Positions 15,620 through 22,842 of a stretch of DNA of 31,021 nucleotides are shown piece after piece. Source of the DNA: Rickettsia typhi (GTDB taxonomy: Bacteria > Pseudomonadota > Alphaproteobacteria > Rickettsiales > UBA1997); contig CAMDMO010000003.1 in NCBI GenBank assembly GCA_945902255.1, positions 1-31,021 of the forward strand, written 5' to 3'. A program made the translations under genes and the position numbers. The notes under the pieces are model-generated. The model searched no databases and was not told the origin of the DNA. It saw only the letters and a program-made list of their open reading frames with translations. Numbering within the stretch: position 1 is the first letter of the stretch; each line of letters begins with the position of its first letter.

Positions 15620-16432
15620 ATGAACCCATCTAATAAGCCCTTATGGCTGTCATATTTTTTTATCATATCATCTCTTTCATTATTTAGCTCTAAGGCTTTT
15701 GCTGACTTTACGCGTGATTCCGAAACTTCTAGACAAGCAATTATTTCCACTCGATTAAAAAAATTTTATAATTCTAAAAAGCCAATTAATCGCATTGCAA
15801 TTGGTGGAAGTTATGATTTTGATCAAAATTCAAAACAATATCAATTAGTCACCAGATATTTTTATCAAAGTTATAGATTTATTCACGATCTAAATTTTTT
15901 ACATGAAGTTGAATATAATGACAGGGGAAGTGGAAAAAATAAGCAAGAAAAGGCGAAAACTTCGGAGTTTTATGATTTTTCCCTATCAAGCAAATTAAGA
16001 ATTTTTCAAACTAATAATTATGCCGCTTTTTATCAGCGCACGGTTTATGATGATATGTCCACTTACTATTACGATCGCCATACCGCAATTGGGATTGGCA
16101 GAATGTTTTTTGATGATGCAATTGAGTTTGATGCTAGTGTTGGTTATCACGATTCAAAAAACTATGGGCACAGCCTTGATTTTATTCCTTCAATTAGAAT
16201 TAATTTAAAGCTAACAAATAAAGTTACATTTAATCAGCGAGGTTATTGGTATATTGATCATAGAAGCGTTGATAATGAGTTAAAAACTAGCTTAATATAC
16301 CGCTTGGGGCAAAGAACATCGCTAGAATTAAGGCATACATTTGAGCAGAGAAGGTATGAAGATGAGGGCTCGAAACATGTAGAAAACCAAGTGCATAATT
16401 TATTTACAATTGGGATGATTTTTGATTTATAG
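15620..16432 (+). CDS. Predicted outer-membrane beta-barrel protein
   Basis: The 270-residue protein has a Sec signal peptide (hydrophobic core about 10-23, likely cleavage after SSKAFA at residue 28, before DFTRDS). The mature part alternates polar and aromatic residues in short strands (for example RIAIGGSYDF, YQLVTRYFYQSYRF, SFYDFSLSSKLRIF-like segments, AFYQRTVYDD, AIGIGRMFFDDAIEFDASVGYHD). It ends in FTIGMIFDL, a strand with near-terminal hydrophobics as in outer-membrane barrels. The overall pattern resembles DUF481 (YdiY-like) proteins, but I am not certain of the family. It faces the minus-strand gene at 16703 tail to tail. A surface or envelope role is inferred. Confidence 0.7.
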   Translation: MNPSNKPLWLSYFFIISSLSLFSSKAFADFTRDSETSRQAIISTRLKKFYNSKKPINRIAIGGSYDFDQNSKQYQLVTRYFYQSYRFIHDLNFLHEVEYNDRGSGKNKQEKAKTSEFYDFSLSSKLRIFQTNNYAAFYQRTVYDDMSTYYYDRHTAIGIGRMFFDDAIEFDASVGYHDSKNYGHSLDFIPSIRINLKLTNKVTFNQRGYWYIDHRSVDNELKTSLIYRLGQRTSLELRHTFEQRRYEDEGSKHVENQVHNLFTIGMIFDL

Positions 16433-16702
16433 TTCTTTTTGGATCTATCTTTTTTTGTTAAAGCGGATTTTTGTTTGATTTTAAAGTTGATTTGTATCTC
16501 GGTATAACATTATTAGCTTTAGCGCATAATTAAACTCTATTACTGCAAAATTTCAGATATATCAAGGCTTTTAAAATCTTTGATTAGCTTGATTGGAAAG
16601 CGAAAAATATTTTTGATATCATTTCTTGGATTTAGAGCCAATGAATTGTAAGCTTTTTATAGTGATTTTTTGTTGTCCATTTTTAACGGCCACTTTTAAT
16701 TA

Positions 16703-18406
16703 CTATCTAACAACTTCAGATTCTGCGCCACCAGAATATTCTAGAACAGGTCTTTCAATAACTGCTGAAGGAGTTTCTTCTGCACCAGCACCAGCACCAG
16801 CACCAGCGCCTCTTGGCGCGGGTGCAATAAATTCTTCAAACTCTAAATCCAATCTATTTAAAGATTTCAGATATGTTATAATAACAAGTTTATTAAGGTC
16901 TTTTTTATCTTCTGAGGCTATTTTTTCAAATGAACCTTCGTTGTATTCTTTATCTTCTTCGTCACTGCTAATATAATACTCTTCGTCACTTCTAACATAA
17001 TATTCGTTGTCACTTCTAATGTAATATTTTTCTTTACCATCTCCAAGATTTACAAATATACCTTTATTTTCGCAATTAAATATTCCAAACCGATTTTTGT
17101 TGTATTCATTCATTTTTGGGAGAAAATTCATTATATCTTTAAAACAATCTTCTTTTATTAATCCAGCATCATTTAAATATTCCGGCACAGAATGACCAAT
17201 TTTAATCATTGATAGCCCATCTAAATCATCTACATATTCATGCAAACTTTTTACAATTGCCTGATTAACGGACAGTTCTCTAATTTTTTGGCAAATTTTG
17301 TCATAACAAGAGCTTACCTCTTCCGCAATTCTACTTGGATCCGTTAGTATTCTGCGATTAATTTCTAGCATAGCAACTTCGTTATCATCTCCTAAATGCA
17401 ATTCTAAATAATGTTCCTTTTCTCTAATATTTATGCAAAAAAACCAACCACTTTTAAGTTTTACAGCCTCAGCTGAAGATCTGGTAGGAATCAAAGCTCT
17501 GGTAATGCTAAAATCTCCTTGTTCACGCCCCAAACTTACAATTCCTTTTTTAATGGAAAATTTAACTAAATCTATTAGTCTGCGCTCCCGTGATTCATCT
17601 TGTAAAGTCAAGGATCTATCATTAAACACCTCTCTAAAAATACTTGGCATTGAATCTCTTCTTTCAAAAATAAATTCTTTAAGACTAGGAAGGGCTTTGG
17701 CAAATAATAGGAAGATTTTAGCGATTTCTTTTTCTTCTCCTGGGCCATAGGAAGTATATTCCGTACGCGGTATTATTCTCCTTTCCCCCAGGGGATTAAA
17801 ATTATCTTTTAATGTAATTCTTGGATTAGTTTCGTCATATTTTCCATAAAAATTAACTCTAACTTCAATTGGACTAGTTTTAAAGCTGATTAAAAAATCA
17901 TTAATTGAAATATCGTTGTCGCGGCCCATAGTTGCATAATCAATACATGTAACTACAACTTCTCCAAGATCCATCTCTTTCTTCTTCTTCCTTGTTTGTG
18001 GTGATGCAGCTTTTTTAAAATGCGATCTAATTGAATGTAAAATGACAAATGCTAAATCTTTTACAAGTTTGCGTCCCTCAATAATATCTTTTATTTTTTC
18101 TGCGCATTTATCAAATGCGCCTACAATTCTATCATCTCCAACTGGGAGCCCACCGATTTTTAAGAGATATATTTGATTGCTATCATTAAAATATAATTTT
18201 ACCCATTCACCCTCTTGTTTCGTGTTTATGCAGTAACCTTTCGCAACCCTATGTTCACTTCCAGCTTCAGTGCGAGTTAAGTAAAGATCTATGCCTCTTT
18301 GTATTTCTGATACTTCCTGGTCATAACTAAGAAAATTATAACCCAGATCTTGTAGTAATCTAATATTTCTTGAGAACTCTGAAAATATTGCCAATTCGTG
18401 CATCAT
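16703..18406 (-). CDS. Internally repetitive protein of unknown function (567 aa)
   Basis: I recognise no family in this 567-residue protein. It has no signal peptide or membrane helix and looks soluble. Two segments appear duplicated at a nearly constant offset of 265-270 residues: YCIN (58-61) with FCIN (323-326), NDSNQ (74-78) with GDDNE (339-343), LKI (82-84) with LEI (347-349), RI (93-94) with RI (359-360), C101 with C367, and VKDL (115-118) with VKSL (385-388). A shorter third echo is FNCEN...VNLGDG (443-456). The C-terminal part holds three tandem octapeptides of the type YYxRSDEE (about 461-484) and a Gly-Ala run (533-541). The start is taken at the first of two adjacent Met codons. 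It is divergent from the oxygenase gene at 18757. A host-directed or structural role is conceivable, but nothing proves it. Confidence 0.75.
   Translation of the reverse strand: MMHELAIFSEFSRNIRLLQDLGYNFLSYDQEVSEIQRGIDLYLTRTEAGSEHRVAKGYCINTKQEGEWVKLYFNDSNQIYLLKIGGLPVGDDRIVGAFDKCAEKIKDIIEGRKLVKDLAFVILHSIRSHFKKAASPQTRKKKKEMDLGEVVVTCIDYATMGRDNDISINDFLISFKTSPIEVRVNFYGKYDETNPRITLKDNFNPLGERRIIPRTEYTSYGPGEEKEIAKIFLLFAKALPSLKEFIFERRDSMPSIFREVFNDRSLTLQDESRERRLIDLVKFSIKKGIVSLGREQGDFSITRALIPTRSSAEAVKLKSGWFFCINIREKEHYLELHLGDDNEVAMLEINRRILTDPSRIAEEVSSCYDKICQKIRELSVNQAIVKSLHEYVDDLDGLSMIKIGHSVPEYLNDAGLIKEDCFKDIMNFLPKMNEYNKNRFGIFNCENKGIFVNLGDGKEKYYIRSDNEYYVRSDEEYYISSDEEDKEYNEGSFEKIASEDKKDLNKLVIITYLKSLNRLDLEFEEFIAPAPRGAGAGAGAGAEETPSAVIERPVLEYSGGAESEVVR
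16782..16805 (-). repeat. Hexanucleotide tandem repeat in coding sequence
   Basis: GCACCA is repeated four times (with a degenerate fifth, GCGCCT), encoding the Gly-Ala run of the 567-residue protein on the minus strand. The unit is a multiple of three, so copy-number change would alter length without a frameshift. Confidence 0.8.
16957..17028 (-). repeat. Three 24-base tandem repeats in coding sequence
   Basis: Three consecutive 24-base units (16957-16980, 16981-17004, 17005-17028), each containing a GTCACT core and differing by a few bases, encode acidic/aromatic octapeptides YYxRSDxE on the minus strand. They indicate recent slippage or unequal exchange within the 567-residue gene. Confidence 0.8.
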
Positions 18407-18527
18407 AAATATGAAAAATATTTAAATTAAATAAATTAGGTCTATGAAAAATTATTCTATTCACTTTCTTTTTATTTTGACCGTAAAGCAAAAAATAACG
18501 ACAGAAGGTATATTTAATACATTTATA

Positions 18528-18626
18528 AACGCCAGTTCGGGATAAGTAAATAAAATTTACTCGGTCTAATTACCCGCCCTCAAGGGGCGGGTAATTAGAT
18601 TGAGTGCGTTATCCCGAATTGGCGTT
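18528..18626. repeat. Palindromic element, copy C (branched)
   Basis: The outer arms AACGCCAGTTCGGGATAA (18528-18545) and TTATCCCGAATTGGCGTT (18609-18626) pair with one mismatch. Inside are two independent hairpins: GTAAAT/ATTTAC (18546-18560, 3-base loop), and a perfect 15-base stem (18565-18579 with 18585-18599) with a GC-rich CCCGCCC core and a 5-base loop. Together they would make a three-way junction in RNA or DNA. The element fills much of the 350-base region between the divergent genes starting at 18406 and 18757. The rest of that region is AT-rich with no clear promoter. Confidence 0.85.
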
Positions 18627-18756
18627 ATAATAGGTAAAATTGAGGGTTGGTATTAATGCTTAGAAAAAAACTTAGTTATAACAAAAAAGATGCCAATTTT
18701 CTTTTTAAGAATTATTTAAGAGTCCTAATTAGTTAAATTATTATAAAAAAATATTT

Positions 18757-19860
18757 ATGAGACCTTTAGTTGCGTTTGCTAAAAAATCTAACTTTCAAGA
18801 TATAATTCTCGGGTTTACAAATCGATTCAGAGGACTTGCAACGGTTGTATTTCCTAATATTTTGCAGAAAAAGGTTCATCAAGATTTTTCTAGCGTTAAA
18901 ATGGCAACTTTGAGCGAGGAAGATATAAAAAGAATAAGCGAAGATTGGTTTAAAGCTTTGGAGGTATTGCAAAAAGAAGGTTGCAAAGAGTCTGGCGAAT
19001 TTATTGAATCTCTTTCATTCGAAGATTCTTTGACAATAAAAACCGAAATAGGTGATCAAGATAAGTTGGATTTAATAGCAGCTTCATTAGCATCTCGCTT
19101 GGGAAAAAGGCTGACCAAAAATTCCGAAACTAAGCCAGTTATTTTAAGTGGATATGATCAAAATAGAAAAAGTGTCTCGCCACATGCTGATTTTATGGGA
19201 AAAGGAGTGAGTTTATTGACTATAGCCTGTAGTTCTGGATTGGGAAAAGCAAGAACCAATGTATTTAGTTCTAAATCGATTTTGGATGAATTATTAAAAA
19301 GATCTATCGATCCTGCACCATTATTTGAGTCGATTTTTATGGACGAAGATTATCCTGATGAAGGAATATTTCCAATTTTTTATCTTGGCTCAAATGGTAA
19401 GGTAAATATAAATTTTAATTTTGGTGTTAAAGTTGCATATTTAGGAGATTCTCAAGATAGATTAAAAAAACATTTTGAGGCTTTAAATGAGTTAAGAGTT
19501 ATGTTGGGAGGAGACCGTTTAGAGCCAGAACCTGGCCTTTTTAAAACACTTTTAAATTCTATTTTAAAGCCCCCTGAAGACAAATATAAAGAATTGCTCA
19601 AAGGAGAATCTTATTATTTAAAATATGGGGAGATTGCCTTCATTTATAATTTATGGAATTTACATAGCAGAGATCAAACATCAACTATGGTTAAATATAT
19701 AGATATTGACGGCATGGAGAAAGAATTAAATCGGCCAATTGATCCCAAGAGAGTTGTAAAAGTGTCTTCTTATGAGGATGCTATATTTCCAAGTTCTTAT
19801 GTTTCTAAGGGCTCTAGTAACAAATTAAAAGAACAATCTTTGGAGAATATTTTGCAGTAA
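18757..19860 (+). CDS. Predicted Fe(II)/2-oxoglutarate-type oxygenase, TauD/clavaminate-synthase-like
   Basis: The 367-residue protein shows the spacing of the TauD/CAS branch of Fe(II)-dependent oxygenases. An HxD pair is at H143-A-D145 (SPHADFMGKG), followed by a strand and loop LLTIACSSGLGKARTNVFSS that resembles the conserved segment after HxD. A distal histidine is H303 in YLKYGEIAFIYNLWNLHSRDQT, which aligns with the pGD...N..vlHgR pattern. D145 and H303 are 158 residues apart, close to the family distance. The arginine expected 10-15 residues after the distal histidine to hold 2-oxoglutarate is not obvious; K313 is in its place. The substrate is unknown and no pathway genes are adjacent. 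The N-terminus (1-48) is basic, with an alternative start at M49. The call rests on motifs read by eye and is moderate. Confidence 0.5.
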   Translation: MRPLVAFAKKSNFQDIILGFTNRFRGLATVVFPNILQKKVHQDFSSVKMATLSEEDIKRISEDWFKALEVLQKEGCKESGEFIESLSFEDSLTIKTEIGDQDKLDLIAASLASRLGKRLTKNSETKPVILSGYDQNRKSVSPHADFMGKGVSLLTIACSSGLGKARTNVFSSKSILDELLKRSIDPAPLFESIFMDEDYPDEGIFPIFYLGSNGKVNINFNFGVKVAYLGDSQDRLKKHFEALNELRVMLGGDRLEPEPGLFKTLLNSILKPPEDKYKELLKGESYYLKYGEIAFIYNLWNLHSRDQTSTMVKYIDIDGMEKELNRPIDPKRVVKVSSYEDAIFPSSYVSKGSSNKLKEQSLENILQ

Positions 19861-19921
19861 TGATGGGCTAACCATTTTAACCGCGGAGTTTAAAAGCTTT
19901 TAAGCGCAGAGAAAAATTATT

Positions 19922-20071
19922 ATGGCACTGTCGCGTAAACCAACTTTTTCGTCGAATTTTTCGCAATTTAATTTTTTTTGAAACGCACGTACATCTGGGT
20001 ACGCTTACCTTTCAAAAAAAATTAAATTACAAAAACTTCTTAGAAAAACTTGATTTACGCGACAGTGCCAT
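19922..20071. repeat. Palindromic element E, MITE-like (different ends)
   Basis: The ends TGGCACTGTCGCGTAAA (19923-19939) and its inverted copy ending at 20070 match perfectly over 17 bases and extend with one mismatch. An inner perfect arm pair AATTTAATTTTTTTTGAAA and its complement (about 19965-19983 and 20011-20029) brackets a small GTAC...GTAC hairpin near 19988-20001. TTA flanks both ends of the TGGCACTG...CAGTGCCA unit and may be a 3-base target duplication. There is no coding capacity. It looks like a non-autonomous remnant of an insertion sequence, but the parent family is unproven. Confidence 0.7.
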
Positions 20072-20442
20072 TATTTTTTAAAATTTTGATCATTCATTTT
20101 TTTAACTTCTTCCTCAACCTCTTCCAAGCTTAAATCTGGTCTAATTTCTTGAATATTTGGCACCTTATGCTCATTGCCATAGATATCAATAATCACAGTG
20201 GCTTCATCTTCCAATTTGGCTTTTTCTTCGGCAATTCCGCGATGCATTTCATGTTTTAACTCAGAGATTCCAAGCTCAGTTTCCATTTCGCTAAAATGCT
20301 TTTTAATTTCATTAAAAAATCTTTTGCTTCGATAAAAAATTTTACCAAAAAAATGCGCAATTTCTGGCAAATCTTGTGGTTTAATAAAAATTAAAATCAC
20401 TAAGAAAACTACAATTAATTCGGCGAGGGAAAATCCAAACAT
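20071..20442 (-). CDS. tatB: Twin-arginine translocase subunit, TatB-like
   Basis: TatA/TatB proteins assemble with TatC to export folded proteins. This 123-residue protein starts MFGFSLAELIVVFLVILIF, one membrane helix with the conserved glutamate at position 8, then a hinge KPQDLPE in place of the common GPxxLP, and an amphipathic helix (about 26-50, HFFGKIFYRSKRFFNEIKKHF). The MF-x-FSLAEL start, the DLPE hinge and the long acidic C-terminal tail favour TatB over TatA. TatC is not in the window. The stop codon (20071-20073 on the complement) touches the right end of the palindromic element at 19922-20071. Upstream on the same strand is pstB, with another palindrome between them. Confidence 0.8.
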   Translation of the reverse strand: MFGFSLAELIVVFLVILIFIKPQDLPEIAHFFGKIFYRSKRFFNEIKKHFSEMETELGISELKHEMHRGIAEEKAKLEDEATVIIDIYGNEHKVPNIQEIRPDLSLEEVEEEVKKMNDQNFKK

Positions 20443-20456
20443 ATTTTAATATTAGT

Positions 20457-20610
20457 TAAAACGCCGGTTCGGAATAAAGAATAATTCAGATCTCGTCCTA
20501 TCTTTGTTTATTTTTTAGTAAAATTACTCCGGATATGCGTCGTAATTTTACTGAAAAAGCGCTAAAAATATGCCAAAATCTGAATTATTCTTTATTCCAA
20601 ACCGGCTTTT
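20457..20610. repeat. Palindromic element, copy D (tatB-pstB spacer)
   Basis: The arms 20463-20488 (starting GCCGGTTCGGAATAAAG) and 20581-20606 pair over 26 bases with one mismatch, and the interior repeats the TTTTTTAGTAAAATTAC / GTAATTTTACTGAAAAA core of the rpoB-rpoC element. It is a clear near-copy of 8346-8509, shorter by about 10 central bases. It fills nearly all of the 177-base gap between two co-oriented genes, so it would be part of their transcript if they are cotranscribed. Confidence 0.9.
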
Positions 20611-20619
20611 GAAGCTCGT

Positions 20620-21378
20620 CTAACCAAAGCGACCGGTGATGTAATCTTGAGTTTGTTGATGGCTTGGATTGGTAAAAATTTTGTCCGTGGTATCATATTC
20701 CACAACTTTTCCCATATTAAAAAAAGCGGTCATGTTAGAAACTCTAGCGGCTTGTTGCATTGAGTGAGTTACGATTATAATGGTAAAATTATCTTTTAGC
20801 TCATCAATTAATTCTTCAATTTTTGCGGTAGCAATTGGATCAAGAGCTGAGCATGGTTCATCCATTAAAATAATTTCTGGTTCAATTGCAATGGTGCGGG
20901 CGATGCAAAGTCTCTGTTGTTGTCCTCCAGAAAGCGCGGAGGCTTGATCATTTAGACGATCTTTAACTTCATTCCATAATCCGGCGTTAATTAAGCTTTT
21001 TTCAACAATTTCATCTAATTCTTTTTTGCTATTAAAGAGCCCGTGAATTCTGGGGCCGTAAGCAACATTTTCATAAATAGATTTTAGAAAAGGATTTGGT
21101 TTTTGGAATACCATGCCAATTTGGGCGCGAAGCAGCACCAAATCAAGGTCTGAGCGATAAATATTATTATTGTCAATAATGATTTCTCCTTCAATTTTAC
21201 AGCCTAAAATAGTATCATTCATGCGATTAATGCAGCGCAGAAAAGATGATTTTCCGCATCCCGAAGGGCCAATTAAGGAAGTTACACTATTTTTAGCAAA
21301 ATCTAAATTAATATCAAATAAGGCTTGTTTTTGACCGTAGAATAAATTGATATTTTTGGCTGAAATTTTACTAGTCAT
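20620..21378 (-). CDS. pstB: Phosphate ABC transporter ATP-binding protein
   Basis: PstB hydrolyses ATP to drive high-affinity phosphate uptake through PstA/PstC. The 252 residues carry Walker A GPSGCGKSS (37-45), the Q-loop region QIGMVFQKPNPF (86-97), the signature SGGQQQR (150-156), Walker B IILMDEP (169-175) and the switch histidine H205 in VTHSM. The motifs FQKPNPF and the insertion around YENVAYGPRIHG are specific to PstB among ABC ATPases. Its partners pstS, pstC, pstA and phoU are absent from the window, so it is a detached gene here. It is divergent from the histidine kinase gene, 62 bases away. Confidence 0.96.
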   Translation of the reverse strand: MTSKISAKNINLFYGQKQALFDINLDFAKNSVTSLIGPSGCGKSSFLRCINRMNDTILGCKIEGEIIIDNNNIYRSDLDLVLLRAQIGMVFQKPNPFLKSIYENVAYGPRIHGLFNSKKELDEIVEKSLINAGLWNEVKDRLNDQASALSGGQQQRLCIARTIAIEPEIILMDEPCSALDPIATAKIEELIDELKDNFTIIIVTHSMQQAARVSNMTAFFNMGKVVEYDTTDKIFTNPSHQQTQDYITGRFG

Positions 21379-21440
21379 TTTTTAAAAAAATTAGTTACCA
21401 TATTTGTGACGGTCCAATAAAATACTCCAAAAATTTTACA

Positions 21441-22808
21441 ATGCAAAGACTGAAAAAATTTATTCCCAATTCGCTTTACGGCAGATTTTTGCTTATTATC
21501 ACCTTGCCAGCATTGATTGTGCAGCTGGTTTCGATTTATGTTTTTTATTATACTCACTTAGATGTTATTAGTAAACACATGGCGCGCAGTGTTGTAACTG
21601 AGATGGTTTTTATTAAAAAATCAATCAGCAAGCCAAATTATGAGATATTATTGCAAGATTTTGTCGAAGATATTGATCTGGATTTTTCTTTTGAAGGGAA
21701 AAAAAAGTTGAAAAAAAAGTCTAAAATTGCCGACAGTAATTGGAAAAAACACAAGATATATGAATATTTAAATCCATTATTAAATCCTTATAATCGATTT
21801 GAGTCAGAGCTTAAAAATCATGGTTTGACACCTTATGAAATCTATGAAAATCCAGATAATAATGACTTATTAATTGTTAAAATTCAAACCACGCAGGGTG
21901 TAATTTCTTTTGATGTTCCGGTTAAAAGAATTACCAGTTCTAGCGCCTATGTTTTTACTTTTTGGATGATTTTAACCAATTTAATCACTTCATTTATTTC
22001 GATAATTTTCTTAAAGAATCAGATTAGATCAATTCGAGATTTAAGTGATACGGCTGAGAAATTTGGTCGAGGGCAAGATGTGCCAAACCTAAGACCGCAT
22101 GGCTCTAACGAAATTAGATCTTTAACAATTTCTTTTATTAAAATGAAAGAAAGATTAACGCGGCAAATTGCGCAGAGAACGGATATGCTTTCTTCGGTTT
22201 CACATGATTTAAGAACTCCACTGACGCGAATGAAATTGCAGCTAGAAATGATGAAAAATTCGCAAGAGGTTGAAGATTTGAAACAAGATATTTCTGATAT
22301 GGAAAAATTAGTTGAAGAATATTTGAGTTTTGCGCGTGGCGATGAAAAAGAAAAAGTTGCTTTAGTTAAAATTAAGCAGTTTTTACAAGAAAATTTCATT
22401 AATTATTATGCAAAAATGGGTAAAAAAATCCAAAATCATATTGATCTTTCTGACGAATTGGAGGTGGCAATAAAAAAACTAGCTCTAAAGCGCGCTTTAA
22501 TGAATTTAATTGATAATGCGTTTAACTACGGAAATAATGCCGCTATGACCGCTTCAGTCTCAGATAATAATTTACTAATTATGATTGATGATGATGGTCC
22601 GGGTGTGCCAAAAAATGAGCGAGATAATGTATTTAAGCCATTTTATCGCATTGACAATTCTCGCAATCTTGATAAAATTAACGCTTCTGGCGGCTCTGGC
22701 CTAGGACTTGCAATTGCAATGGATGTAGTAACTTCACATGGCGGGCAAATAATTCTTTCTGACTCACCACTGGGCGGACTTAGAGCGGCGATATTTATTC
22801 CAATTTAA
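21441..22808 (+). CDS. Sensor histidine kinase, EnvZ type
   Basis: The 455-residue membrane kinase has two membrane helices (about 16-37 and 171-191) bracketing a periplasmic sensor of about 130 residues, a HAMP linker (about 191-245, LKNQIRSIRDLSDTAEKFGRG and NEIRSLTISFIKMKERL in parts), a dimerisation/phosphorylation domain with H255 in SSVSHDLRTPLTRMK, and an ATPase domain with N-box RALMNLIDNAFNYG (351-364), G1 DDDGPGVP (383-390) and G2 GSGLGLAIA (418-426). The whole layout is that of EnvZ-like osmosensor kinases. No response regulator is adjacent, so the partner must be encoded elsewhere. The periplasmic part has a basic KKKLKKKSK stretch (87-95). It is followed 34 bases later by the UDP-sugar pair on the same strand. 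Confidence 0.92.
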   Translation: MQRLKKFIPNSLYGRFLLIITLPALIVQLVSIYVFYYTHLDVISKHMARSVVTEMVFIKKSISKPNYEILLQDFVEDIDLDFSFEGKKKLKKKSKIADSNWKKHKIYEYLNPLLNPYNRFESELKNHGLTPYEIYENPDNNDLLIVKIQTTQGVISFDVPVKRITSSSAYVFTFWMILTNLITSFISIIFLKNQIRSIRDLSDTAEKFGRGQDVPNLRPHGSNEIRSLTISFIKMKERLTRQIAQRTDMLSSVSHDLRTPLTRMKLQLEMMKNSQEVEDLKQDISDMEKLVEEYLSFARGDEKEKVALVKIKQFLQENFINYYAKMGKKIQNHIDLSDELEVAIKKLALKRALMNLIDNAFNYGNNAAMTASVSDNNLLIMIDDDGPGVPKNERDNVFKPFYRIDNSRNLDKINASGGSGLGLAIAMDVVTSHGGQIILSDSPLGGLRAAIFIPI

Positions 22809-22842
22809 AAGTCAGCTCGAACTTTTATAACTTATATATTAT

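Noticed and set aside
16433..16702. Possible small gene or promoter between the convergent genes
   Set aside because: I found no frame with protein-like features, no strong hairpin and no need for a promoter between two gene ends.
16626..16976. Plus-strand open frame with a Pro-Ala run
   Set aside because: It is antisense to the tail of the 567-residue gene, and its Pro-Ala run is just the complement of the Gly-Ala repeat. The hydrophobic start could pass for a signal peptide, but the minus-strand frame is far longer and duplicated internally.
16957..17028. Possible CRISPR array
   Set aside because: Three directly adjoining 24-base units without spacers that stay in frame in a protein gene are a coding tandem repeat, not a CRISPR.
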